Source: an uncultured Pelagibacteraceae bacterium (GTDB taxonomy: Bacteria > Pseudomonadota > Alphaproteobacteria > Pelagibacterales > Pelagibacteraceae). Taken from it: a stretch of DNA of 64,000 nt. The notes under the pieces were generated by a model. That model worked only from the letters and a program-made list of their open reading frames with translations. It had not been told where the DNA came from and did no database searches. The position numbers and the translations under genes were made by a program. The stretch is taken from NCBI GenBank assembly GCA_902515355.1, contig CABXUA010000001.1:40048-104047 (forward strand), given 5' to 3'. This document shows positions 20,497 through 29,449 of the stretch, piece by piece; positions within the stretch are counted from its first letter, which is position 1, and the number at the start of each line of letters is the position of its first letter.

Positions 20497-21149
20497 GTAA
20501 CAATTGAATATAATAGATAAGATAAAATAGAAATAAACATTAAGCCATCTATTCGGTCAAAAACACCTCCATGGCCAGGCAAGATTTTGCCAGTATCTTT
20601 TATTTTATCCATTCTTTTAAAATAAGAAATTGTTAAATCTCCAGCTTGAGCTACCGTTGAAAGTATAAAAGTAATAAAAATTTCATTAATACCAAACAAA
20701 AAACTAACAGTAAATTTTGAGTTAATTGGTTGAAGAATATATTCATTAAAAGCAAACAAACATACTAAAGATAAAAAATAAGATCCGAACACTCCAGATA
20801 TTGTTTTCTTTGGACTTATATTTGTTAGTTTTTTCCATTTAAATATTTTTCCAAAAATGTATCCGCCGATATCAGAACTTACACAAACAGCAATTGAATA
20901 AAATAAAATATATTTTGAATATAGATTTTCATTTGCTAAATAATAAATAGAGTAAAGTGATAAAATTAATACAAAAAATAAGAATATCTTTGTGAAGTTT
21001 TTTTTAAAAGTATTTAATAATTCATGTAATCCAGCAAAAAGAACGAATAACAAATAAAATGTTAACGGAACCCCTCCAATTATGAGGAGGTAAATAGATA
21101 TAGGTAAAGCTATTAATGAAGTTAAAATCCTTTTTTGAAAGTTGGTCAT
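20493..21149 (-). CDS. cdsA: Phosphatidate cytidylyltransferase
   Basis: Polytopic; SDIGGYIFGKIFKWKKLTNISPKKTISG...GHGGVFDRIDGL CdsA signature. Confidence 0.95.
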   Translation of the reverse strand: MTNFQKRILTSLIALPISIYLLIIGGVPLTFYLLFVLFAGLHELLNTFKKNFTKIFLFFVLILSLYSIYYLANENLYSKYILFYSIAVCVSSDIGGYIFGKIFKWKKLTNISPKKTISGVFGSYFLSLVCLFAFNEYILQPINSKFTVSFLFGINEIFITFILSTVAQAGDLTISYFKRMDKIKDTGKILPGHGGVFDRIDGLMFISILSYLLYSIVT

Positions 21150-21823
21150 ATTTTACCAAAGTTTCTTTTTATAGATCTAAAATGTTTAATAATTCTTCTT
21201 AAATCACTAGAATTAAAATCAGGCCATAGTTTATCAAGAAAGTAAAGTTCTGAATAAGCTAGTTGCCATAACATAAAATTACTTAAGCGTTTTTGCCCCC
21301 CGGTTCTGATTAAAATGTCTGGGTCTGGTAGTTTTCCTGTGTATAAATGTTTGCTAATTTTAGACTCATTAATTGACGATCGATTTCCTTTTAGCTTAAT
21401 AAATGCATTTTTTATTTCACTCTTAGAACCATAGTTTAAGGCTAAATTTACTATTAGTTTTTTATTTTTTTTAGTTTTTTTAATTGTGTCTTTTAATATT
21501 TTTTTTAATGGATGTGAAAAAGAGGAAATGCTTCCTAAAATATTTATTTTAATGCCATTTTTAATTACATTTTTAATTTCTTTTTTAAAATAAGATCCAA
21601 TTAGATTGAATAAGAAATTAATTTCGGTTTTAGGTCTTTTCCAGTTTTCAGTAGAAAAAACATAAAAAGTAATAATAGGAATTTTTAGTCTTAAGGATGA
21701 TTGTACTACCTTTTCAACAGTCTTGACTCCCTGAAGGTGCCCGAAGTTTCTTCCTTTTTTTTTCTTTTTACCCCACCTACCATTACCATCCATAATAAAG
21801 GCAACGTGGTTGAGATTATTCAT
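21146..21823 (-). CDS. uppS: Undecaprenyl diphosphate synthase
   Basis: HVAFIMDGNGRWGKKKKKGRNFGHLQGVKTVE, FSTENWKRP, DPDILIRTGGQKRLSNFMLWQLAYSELYF. Confidence 0.97.
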   Translation of the reverse strand: MNNLNHVAFIMDGNGRWGKKKKKGRNFGHLQGVKTVEKVVQSSLRLKIPIITFYVFSTENWKRPKTEINFLFNLIGSYFKKEIKNVIKNGIKINILGSISSFSHPLKKILKDTIKKTKKNKKLIVNLALNYGSKSEIKNAFIKLKGNRSSINESKISKHLYTGKLPDPDILIRTGGQKRLSNFMLWQLAYSELYFLDKLWPDFNSSDLRRIIKHFRSIKRNFGKI

Positions 21824-22380
21824 ATTTGAGATATTTCTTTTTCTTTTTCAGCTGAGATTTTTTCTATATTTGCAATATTGTCATCGGTAAACTTCTGAAT
21901 ATTTTTTTCTAATGACTTACTAACATCTTCACTTATTTTTTTTGCATTTAAGAGTTTCTTGAGTTCCTCGTTGGCTTCTCTTCTAATATTTCTAATTGAT
22001 ACTTTACTTTTTTCCCCCATTCCTTTTAATACTTTTATTAATTCTTTCCTTCTTTCTTCAGTAAGATCTGGAATTCGAATTCTAATAATCTGCCCATCTA
22101 CTTGGGGGTTTACTCCTAAATCGGATTCTTTAATCGCTTTGTCTACAAGAACTGCGTTTCCCTGATCCCAAACCTGGACAGATATCATTCTCGCTTCTGG
22201 GACGTTTACTGTAGCAATTTGATTTATTGGCATTTGTTGTCCGTATACATCTACTTTAATTGTATCAAGCATAGAGGCATTGGCTCTTCCAGTCCTCAAG
22301 GTTCCAATATCCTTTCTAAAAGACTGAATAGTTTTATCCATCTTAGCAGAATAATTTTTCTCATTAAACTCCGAACTCAT
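21820..22380 (-). CDS. frr: Ribosome recycling factor
   Basis: LRTGRANASMLDTIKVDVYGQQMPINQIATV...RIPDLTEERRKELIK. Confidence 0.98.
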   Translation of the reverse strand: MSSEFNEKNYSAKMDKTIQSFRKDIGTLRTGRANASMLDTIKVDVYGQQMPINQIATVNVPEARMISVQVWDQGNAVLVDKAIKESDLGVNPQVDGQIIRIRIPDLTEERRKELIKVLKGMGEKSKVSIRNIRREANEELKKLLNAKKISEDVSKSLEKNIQKFTDDNIANIEKISAEKEKEISQI

Positions 22381-22383
22381 TTG

Positions 22384-23229
22384 TTAAACTCCTTCGCCTA
22401 CCTTGTATCTTACGAACTCTAGAACTTTTATATCTTTTAGTATATCAGAAACTTTCATTTTGGGATCCATTATCCATATTTGATTTAACAGTGTATTATC
22501 AGAAATAAATTTATTTAATTTTCCTTGAGAGATTTTATCTATCATTTCAGGTTTTTTTCCTGAATTTATCAATTCAGCTTTTATAATTTCTAGTTCTTTG
22601 TCTATTATTTCTTTTTTTAAGTCATTCTTGTCTATTGCTACAGGACTACTTGCAGCTACATGCATCGCCAATTTTGTTCCTAATTCGTTATTTTCTTCTT
22701 TAATATTTTGAAGCTTTACGACAGAAATTATTTTTCCAATATTTTTTTCAATAGATCCATGAACATAGTAATAATTTTTACCATCAGATTTATTAAAAAA
22801 TCTTGCTCTTCTTAGTGTAATTTTTTCTCCTATTTTTGAGATTAAATCAATCAAGTTGTCTTTAACTGAAACTTTATTCTTCATATTGGCAGAATTTATT
22901 TTTTCTAAATCACCTTTTTTATTGAAGCAAATTTCCGAGATTTCCTTACAAAAATTTATAAAATCTTTATTTTTAGCAACAAAATCTGTTTCACTATTTA
23001 TTTCTACAATAGAAATTTCACCTGCTTTTTCGTTAACTAATGATAGCCCCTCTGATGCAGTTCTCGACATTTTTTTAGATGCCTTTGCTATTCCTTTTTT
23101 TCTTAGATATTCAATGGATTTTTCTATATCCCCTCCATTTTCATCGATTGCATTCTTGCAGTCTTTAAAACCTACACCAGTTAGTTCTCTGAGTTTCTTG
23201 ATGTTTTCTAAAAGATCTTTATTTGGCAT
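22384..23229 (-). CDS. tsf: Elongation factor Ts (start corrected to 23229)
   Basis: MPNKDLLENIKKLRELTGVGFKDCKNAIDENGGDIEKSIEYLRKKGIAKASKK; the ORF-track start adds 24 non-homologous residues overlapping the rpsB end. Confidence 0.97.
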   Translation of the reverse strand: MPNKDLLENIKKLRELTGVGFKDCKNAIDENGGDIEKSIEYLRKKGIAKASKKMSRTASEGLSLVNEKAGEISIVEINSETDFVAKNKDFINFCKEISEICFNKKGDLEKINSANMKNKVSVKDNLIDLISKIGEKITLRRARFFNKSDGKNYYYVHGSIEKNIGKIISVVKLQNIKEENNELGTKLAMHVAASSPVAIDKNDLKKEIIDKELEIIKAELINSGKKPEMIDKISQGKLNKFISDNTLLNQIWIMDPKMKVSDILKDIKVLEFVRYKVGEGV

Positions 23230-23248
23230 TTTAAAAGGAAGTAATATT

Positions 23249-24013
23249 TTATTTTTTCTTTTTTGATTTTGAATCGTTTTTTTTAATTGATTTCTTTTCA
23301 ATTTCTTTTTTTTCGTCTATCTTTTCAATAGATTTTGAAGCATCCACGATTGTATTTTTAATAAGATCACAATATAGATTTATTGATCTTCTAGCGTCGT
23401 CATTTCCTGGAATAGGAAATTGAATATCTGTAGGATCTGAATTCGTGTCTAATATTGCTACTATAGGTATTTTTAACTTAATCGCCTCTTTTACTGCTAA
23501 AGACTCTATGTTTGTATCAATTATAAAAATCATATCAGGAATTTTTTTCATATTTTCTATTCCGCCAAGTGATCGTTGCAACTTATCTCTTTCTTTCCCT
23601 AATTTTAATATTTCTTTTTTTGTAAAACCAATGTCGTCTTTAGATAATTGCTCGTTTAAAAGCTTCATTCTTTTTATAGAATTTTGTATTGTGTTCCAAT
23701 TTGTTAACATTCCACCTAACCATCTGTAATTCACAAAAAATTGTTCTGTTTCATTCGCTAGATCACTTATTTGTTCAGAGGCTTGTTTCTTTGTAGATAC
23801 AAGTAAAATTTTTCCACCTTTAGCGATACATTTATGAATTTCTGATAAAGCGTTCTTTAAAAAAACAACGGTTTGAGTTAAATCAATAATATGGATAGAA
23901 TTCTTGTCTCCAAAAATATAATCTTTCATTTTCGGATTCCATCTTAAAGTTTTATGACCAAGATGAACTCCGGCTTCCAATAATTGTTTTATATTTACTT
24001 CAGGTATTCTCAT
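23249..24013 (-). CDS. rpsB: 30S ribosomal protein S2
   Basis: LLEAGVHLGHKTLRWNPKMKDYIFG, NYRWLGGMLTNW, PDMIFIIDTNIESLAVKEA. Confidence 0.98.
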   Translation of the reverse strand: MRIPEVNIKQLLEAGVHLGHKTLRWNPKMKDYIFGDKNSIHIIDLTQTVVFLKNALSEIHKCIAKGGKILLVSTKKQASEQISDLANETEQFFVNYRWLGGMLTNWNTIQNSIKRMKLLNEQLSKDDIGFTKKEILKLGKERDKLQRSLGGIENMKKIPDMIFIIDTNIESLAVKEAIKLKIPIVAILDTNSDPTDIQFPIPGNDDARRSINLYCDLIKNTIVDASKSIEKIDEKKEIEKKSIKKNDSKSKKKK

Positions 24014-24083
24014 ATTTTCCGGTTAAATCCACCACAGCTATTCCAAAATTGGACCGGTAGGGCAATTGCCCTTAATTGCTGTG
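24014..24083 (-). ncRNA. Structured 5' leader of rpsB with predicted pseudoknot (candidate S2 autoregulatory element)
   Basis: Minus-strand CACAGC..GCTGTG closing stem (24083-24078/24038-24033), AGGGC-AATT-GCCCT hairpin (24072-24059), TCCA..TGGA hairpin, and CCGGT (24057-24053)/ACCGG (24023-24019) crossing pairing 5-9 nt before the rpsB ATG. Confidence 0.75.
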
Positions 24084-24099
24084 TGCGAAATTATGTTTT

Positions 24100-24126
24100 A
24101 GTATATTCAAAAATAGAAAAAATCAA
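24100..24126 (-). promoter_or_regulatory. Possible housekeeping-sigma promoter for rpsB (TTGATT-N15-TATACT)
   Basis: Sits just upstream of the leader; -10 TATACT is good, spacer is short (15 nt). Confidence 0.4.
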
Positions 24127-24130
24127 GTGA

Positions 24131-27100
24131 CTAAAAGCTTATTTTTTTAACGTATTGCTTGTTTTTAACATTATTGAAGGTATTTAAATCGAATTTTCTT
24201 GTCTTTTCAAGTTCAAAAGCAAAACTTTTATTTTTATCATTGATGATGAAGTTTATTTTTGTACTTCCAGTCTCTTTTAAAACTTCTTTTAATTCCTCAA
24301 TATCGTAATCATGGCTTAATTCAATGGATACATTTTTATATGGTTTTCTTATCATCTCACTTAAATCTAAAATTTTTCTTATGTTTATTCTTTGTTGAGC
24401 GCTTTCTCCAAGAATTTTGTCTTTCTGTAAGGTTAAAATAAATGATCCGGACTCTTTTAATTTATCCCTATTGGCTGTTAAGAGTTCAGAAAAAAGAAAT
24501 AATTCAAACTCACTGCTATTATCGCTAAATTTTACTATTGCAAAAGGAGTACCTTTTGAACTCTTTTTTTCTTGAATAGACATAATAGTTCCCGCAACAA
24601 GAGCTTCCTTTGAGTCTTTTGTTAAAAATTCTTTATATGATTTAATTTGTAATTGTGAAAATAATTCTTTGTATTCATTTAATGGATGGTCTGAAATATA
24701 GAATCCTAATGAATTAAATTCTTCAGCTAACAACTCTTTTTTTGTCCAAGGTTTTTCTGCTTTAAAATCAAATAAATCTTTTTCTGATTCATTTGTTAAA
24801 TCAAAAAGATTGCTCTGTTTGCTTTTTTTATCATCATTAATGCTTTTTATAGTTAATATAATTTTTGGTATTGAAGAAAATATTTTTTTCCTATTTTTTT
24901 CTATATCGTCAAACGCTCCTGCTTTGACTAATCCTTCAAGCTGAAGTTTGTTAACATTTTTAGGATCTACGCGTCTAATAAAATCCGTAAAAGATTTATA
25001 TTTCCCGTTTTTTTCTCTTTCAGTTACAATATTTGAGATAGCTTCAAAACCAACATTTTTAATTGCCCCCAAACCATAATAAATTTTATTTTTTCCAGCT
25101 TTAAATTCAGCATAACAATTATTTATGCTGGGTCTTATCACTTCAACCCCTAATCTCTTTAACTCTTCAACAAATTCTCTTAATTTGTCTGTGCTTGTCA
25201 ATTCAGTGGACATTGTTGCAGCAATAAAATCTTCCTTGTGATATGTTTTTAAATAAGCAGTTTGGTACGCTATAAGCGCATAAGCTGCCGCATGACTTTT
25301 ATTAAATCCGTATTCAGCAAAGGGTTCTATTTTTGTAAATATAAAATTTGCTAATTCTTTGTCTATCCCATTTTTAATTGCTCCATTAACGAATCTCTCT
25401 TTTTGTCTTTCAAGCTCTGCTCTCTTTTTTTTTCCCATTGCTCTTCTCAAAATATCCGCTTCTCCTGCTGTAAAACCTGCTAAAGTTTGTGCTATTTGCA
25501 TTACTTGTTCTTGATAAATAATTATTCCGTAAGTTGGTTTTAATATTTTTTCTAACTTAGGGTGGATGTAATCTGGAGTTTTCAAACCATTTTTACAATC
25601 ATTATAAATTGGAATGTTGTTCATTGGTCCTGGTCTATAAAGTGCTACCAAAGCAATTATGTCTTCAAATTTATTTGGTTTCATTTGACGAAGCGACTCT
25701 CTTACTCCAGTACTTTCAAGCTGAAATAAACCGGTTGTTTCTCCTGTAGATAAAAGTTTGAATATATTGTCGTCTTTAAGGTTAATTTTGCTTATGTCCA
25801 CTTTAATATTCTTTTTTGCTAACATTTTTAAAGTTTTATCAATAACTGTTAACGTCTTTAATCCAAGGATATCAAATTTTACTAAACCCGCATTTTCTGA
25901 TGAGTGCATATCAAATTGAGTTGAAGGCAAAAATAAATTAGAGGAGTGATCTTTGTAAAGAGGAACTTGTTCTGATAATTTTTCCCCTGCAATAACTACT
26001 CCAGCTGCGTGCGTAGCCATATTTCTATTAAGTCCTTCTAGTTTAAGGGATAGTTCTATTAATTTTTCAACTTTTTTGTTGTTTTTTATTTCTTCTTTAA
26101 ATCTAGGCTCTCTATCAATAGACTCCTTTAAAGATAGTGGGCGAGATGGATCAAAAGGAATCATTTTACAAATTTTGTCTACATGGCCATATGGTAAACC
26201 TAAAACTCTACCAACATCTCTTAAAGCCATCCTAGCTTTCAATTTTCCAAAAGTGATGATATGTGCGACACCACCTTTATATTTTGATTTTAAATATTGA
26301 AATATTAAATCTCTCTTTTCCTCACAAAAATCTATATCAAAATCTGGCATGGAAATTCTATCAGGGTTTAAAAACCTTTCAAAAATAAGATCAAATTCAA
26401 TAGGATCTAAATCAGTAATATCTAGAGAGTATGCTACCAGTGAACCAGCGCCCGAACCTCTTCCTGGTCCAACTGGAATATTGTTATTTTTAGCCCATTT
26501 TATATAATCTGAAACTATTAAAAAATAACCAGAATAATTCATTTTTGTAATTATATTTAATTCGTGTAAAAGCCTATCTTCATAAATTTTAATAATTTTT
26601 TCTTTATTAATAATTTTATTTTTTTTTAATATAAAATTTTTTAATCTATTATTTAAACCATTTTTAGCTTGAGAATTGAGTTCCTCTTCAACGGTAAGAT
26701 TTTTTTTAATCTCTAGTGACGGGAGAATTGGATTTGATTTTTTAGGTTTAAAGTTAAATCTATAAGGAAAATTATAATTATTTTCTAGAGCTTCAGGTAT
26801 ATCTTTAAATATTTTTTTTAAATCGTCATTACTTTTTAAATAATGTTGATCATTATACCTTTTTCTTTTTGAGTCATTAATAAAATTTTTTTCGCCAATA
26901 CAAATAAGTGCGTCATGAGCCTCAGAAAGATTTTTTTCTAAATAAAAAACTTCTTGAGTAGCAATCAAAGGAATATCTAATTTTTTAGATAAATTAATTA
27001 AAAATTTTTCGTAAGAATTTTCTCCAGCCTCTTCATGTCTTTGTATCTCAATATATATTCTGTCTTTCAACGAAATTTTTAGTCTTTTTATGTTCTCTTC

Positions 27101-27550
27101 AATTTTTTTTAATTTGTTTTTTTTAAATAATTCACCAAATAAATCAAATTGGTTTCCAGTTAATATAATTAAATCTTGGTTTAAATTAACTAATTCATCA
27201 AAATTACAATGAGGATCATTTTCTTTGTTAGAGTCTAAGTAGCTTTTAGAAGATAATTTTATAAGATTTTTATAACCGAGTTCTGTTTTTGCAAAAATGG
27301 GAATTTTTCCAATTGTTCCCTCTAATAAAAAATTTATCTGGGTTCCAATAATTGGTTGGGTGCCGACTTTACTAATCTTTTCAGAAAATTCCAAAGCTCC
27401 ACATAAATTATAGCTATCGCATATGCCAATTGCTTTTATTTGTTTTTCCTTACAAGTTAAAACTAAATCATCTATTCTTATTGCACCTTCGCAAATAGAA
27501 TATTGAGTATGAATTTTAAAATTATTAAATTTTTGGTTAACTTCGACCAT
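24131..27550 (-). CDS. dnaE: DNA polymerase III subunit alpha
   Basis: 1139 aa; PVGPGRGSGAGSLVAYSLDITDLDPIEFDLIFERFLNPDRISMPDFDIDFCEEKRD. Confidence 0.98.
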   Translation of the reverse strand: MVEVNQKFNNFKIHTQYSICEGAIRIDDLVLTCKEKQIKAIGICDSYNLCGALEFSEKISKVGTQPIIGTQINFLLEGTIGKIPIFAKTELGYKNLIKLSSKSYLDSNKENDPHCNFDELVNLNQDLIILTGNQFDLFGELFKKNKLKKIEENIKRLKISLKDRIYIEIQRHEEAGENSYEKFLINLSKKLDIPLIATQEVFYLEKNLSEAHDALICIGEKNFINDSKRKRYNDQHYLKSNDDLKKIFKDIPEALENNYNFPYRFNFKPKKSNPILPSLEIKKNLTVEEELNSQAKNGLNNRLKNFILKKNKIINKEKIIKIYEDRLLHELNIITKMNYSGYFLIVSDYIKWAKNNNIPVGPGRGSGAGSLVAYSLDITDLDPIEFDLIFERFLNPDRISMPDFDIDFCEEKRDLIFQYLKSKYKGGVAHIITFGKLKARMALRDVGRVLGLPYGHVDKICKMIPFDPSRPLSLKESIDREPRFKEEIKNNKKVEKLIELSLKLEGLNRNMATHAAGVVIAGEKLSEQVPLYKDHSSNLFLPSTQFDMHSSENAGLVKFDILGLKTLTVIDKTLKMLAKKNIKVDISKINLKDDNIFKLLSTGETTGLFQLESTGVRESLRQMKPNKFEDIIALVALYRPGPMNNIPIYNDCKNGLKTPDYIHPKLEKILKPTYGIIIYQEQVMQIAQTLAGFTAGEADILRRAMGKKKRAELERQKERFVNGAIKNGIDKELANFIFTKIEPFAEYGFNKSHAAAYALIAYQTAYLKTYHKEDFIAATMSTELTSTDKLREFVEELKRLGVEVIRPSINNCYAEFKAGKNKIYYGLGAIKNVGFEAISNIVTEREKNGKYKSFTDFIRRVDPKNVNKLQLEGLVKAGAFDDIEKNRKKIFSSIPKIILTIKSINDDKKSKQSNLFDLTNESEKDLFDFKAEKPWTKKELLAEEFNSLGFYISDHPLNEYKELFSQLQIKSYKEFLTKDSKEALVAGTIMSIQEKKSSKGTPFAIVKFSDNSSEFELFLFSELLTANRDKLKESGSFILTLQKDKILGESAQQRINIRKILDLSEMIRKPYKNVSIELSHDYDIEELKEVLKETGSTKINFIINDKNKSFAFELEKTRKFDLNTFNNVKNKQYVKKISF

Positions 27551-28226
27551 TAACTCTTTTTATATGACCGTTAGAAATACTCAACTTGTAATCTGCTTTG
27601 TTAGCAAGCTCTCTATTGTGGGTTGCAAACAATACCGCTTTCTTCAATTTTTTAAGTTTAATAAAATATGAGAATATATCTTGTGAAGTTTTAAAATCTA
27701 AATTACCAGTGGGTTCATCAGCTAGTACTAAGTCTGTTTCAGCTATAATTGATCTTGCAATTGCAACTCTTTGTTGTTCCCCTCCGGATAATTCGCTTGG
27801 AAAATGACTTGCTCTCTCCAAAAGATTGACTTGTCTTAAAATATTTTTTGCTTTCCTTAATGAACTTCCATAATTTTCACCTCTAATAATAAGTGGCATC
27901 AAAACATTTTCAATAGTAGTAAAATCGGAAAGTAAATTGTTGTCTTGAAATATTATTGATATTTTTTTTTTCCTTATTTGATCTTTTTCGCTTTCTCCAA
28001 AATTTTTTGAATCTTTTCCTAGAAAAAATATTTTACCAGAAGAAGGCTTGTCTAATAATGAAAGCAAGTGTAAGAATGACGATTTCCCAGATCCTGAAGG
28101 TCCTACAAGTGCTACTAGTTCTCCAGGTTTTATACCTAAACTTACGTCTTGAAAAACTTTAATTTGACCGTTTCTATGATCAAAAGTTTTTTTTAGTTTT
28201 TTTACTTCTATCAAGTACTTATTCAT
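27537..28226 (-). CDS. lolD: Lipoprotein-releasing ABC transporter ATP-binding protein
   Basis: Walker A GPSGSGKSSF, LSGGEQQRVAIARSII, LADEPTGNLD; adjacent to lolC/E. Confidence 0.94.
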   Translation of the reverse strand: MNKYLIEVKKLKKTFDHRNGQIKVFQDVSLGIKPGELVALVGPSGSGKSSFLHLLSLLDKPSSGKIFFLGKDSKNFGESEKDQIRKKKISIIFQDNNLLSDFTTIENVLMPLIIRGENYGSSLRKAKNILRQVNLLERASHFPSELSGGEQQRVAIARSIIAETDLVLADEPTGNLDFKTSQDIFSYFIKLKKLKKAVLFATHNRELANKADYKLSISNGHIKRVNGRS

Positions 28227-29448
28227 ATTTTAAAGCCTTAATTGTATCCATTTTTGATACAGCTTTTGCCGGAAAAAAAGATGCAACTGCGGTAACAATA
28301 ATTGAAAAAAGAAATATAATTAAAATTGATATTGGATTTATTTCACTTGGTAATTTGTCTAGATAATAAATATCCTCAGGAAAAATTTCTAAATTAAAAG
28401 TTGATGATATAAAAAACCTGATATCTTCAATATAAAATGAGAAAATAACTCCAAATATTACACCGGCTATTGAAGCTAAAAAACCAATTGTAAAACCCGT
28501 CAAGAAAAAAGACTTTGTTATTGACTGATTGCTTAAACCTAAGGTTTTAAATATAGCAATTTCTTTAGTTTTATTTTTTATCAGTATTGTTAATCCTGAA
28601 ATTATATTAAAGGCAGCTACTATAATTATTAATGTGAGTATTATAAACATTATGTTTCTCTCTAGCTTGAGGGCTGCAAAAAAGGACTTATTTAAATCCG
28701 TCCAAGAATAAACATAATAATTTTCATTAATCATTTCTATTTTTTTTTTATAAAAATCTGCTTTAAGAGGATCATCTAATTTAATTTCCAAGTTCAAATC
28801 TTTCTCTGTTTTATCAAAAAATGATAAAGAATCATTTAAATTTAAAAATACTACGCCTTGATCAAATTCATAAAACCCGCTACTAAAAACTGCTACTATT
28901 TCAAAACTTTCTTGCATTGGTAATCCACCCATAGGTGTGGATATAAAGGCAGATGACATTAGATTAATACTATCTCCAACTACCACTCCTAAATTTATAG
29001 CTAATTGTTTGCCTAAAATAATTTTACCAACTTCAAAGTCTTGAAGATTTCCGTCTATCAAATTATTTTCTATTGATTTTATATTTTCACTCTTTTTGTT
29101 TATTCCTTTTACAAAAACTCCTTTTACTAAATCGTTGTTTACAACGACTGCTTCTCCACCAAAAGTCTCTGTAATTTTAAAGAATTGATATTCTCTTTTT
29201 AATTTGAGTTTAAAAGATTGATCTATATCTGAACTGTAAGGCTTGATTACTATGTGAGGATTAAATCCTATAATTTTATTGGTGAGATCGTTTCTAAAAC
29301 CATTCATCACTGACATTACTATAATTAAAATAGCTACTCCCAGCATTATTCCTAGGAAAGAAAATATAGAAATGACTTTTAAAAATCCCTCTTTTTTTTT
29401 GGGCTTAAGATTTCTTGATGAAATTAATCTTTCAACTTTATTAAACAA
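28219..29448 (-). CDS. lolC: Lipoprotein-releasing ABC transporter permease LolC/LolE family
   Basis: Four TM segments, MacB-like periplasmic domain, FLKVISIFSFLGIMLGVAILIIVMSVMNGFRNDL. Confidence 0.92.
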   Translation of the reverse strand: MFNKVERLISSRNLKPKKKEGFLKVISIFSFLGIMLGVAILIIVMSVMNGFRNDLTNKIIGFNPHIVIKPYSSDIDQSFKLKLKREYQFFKITETFGGEAVVVNNDLVKGVFVKGINKKSENIKSIENNLIDGNLQDFEVGKIILGKQLAINLGVVVGDSINLMSSAFISTPMGGLPMQESFEIVAVFSSGFYEFDQGVVFLNLNDSLSFFDKTEKDLNLEIKLDDPLKADFYKKKIEMINENYYVYSWTDLNKSFFAALKLERNIMFIILTLIIIVAAFNIISGLTILIKNKTKEIAIFKTLGLSNQSITKSFFLTGFTIGFLASIAGVIFGVIFSFYIEDIRFFISSTFNLEIFPEDIYYLDKLPSEINPISILIIFLFSIIVTAVASFFPAKAVSKMDTIKALKYE

Positions 29449-29449
29449 T

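Noticed and set aside
22856-23266. 136-aa plus-strand ORF antisense to tsf
   Set aside because: Fully inside tsf on the opposite strand; hydrophobic composition mirrors the Lys/Glu-rich sense strand.
24059-24072. AGGGCAATTGCCCT palindrome considered as an independent regulator operator
   Set aside because: Better explained as a hairpin of the rpsB leader because it nests inside the CACAGC/GCTGTG stem.
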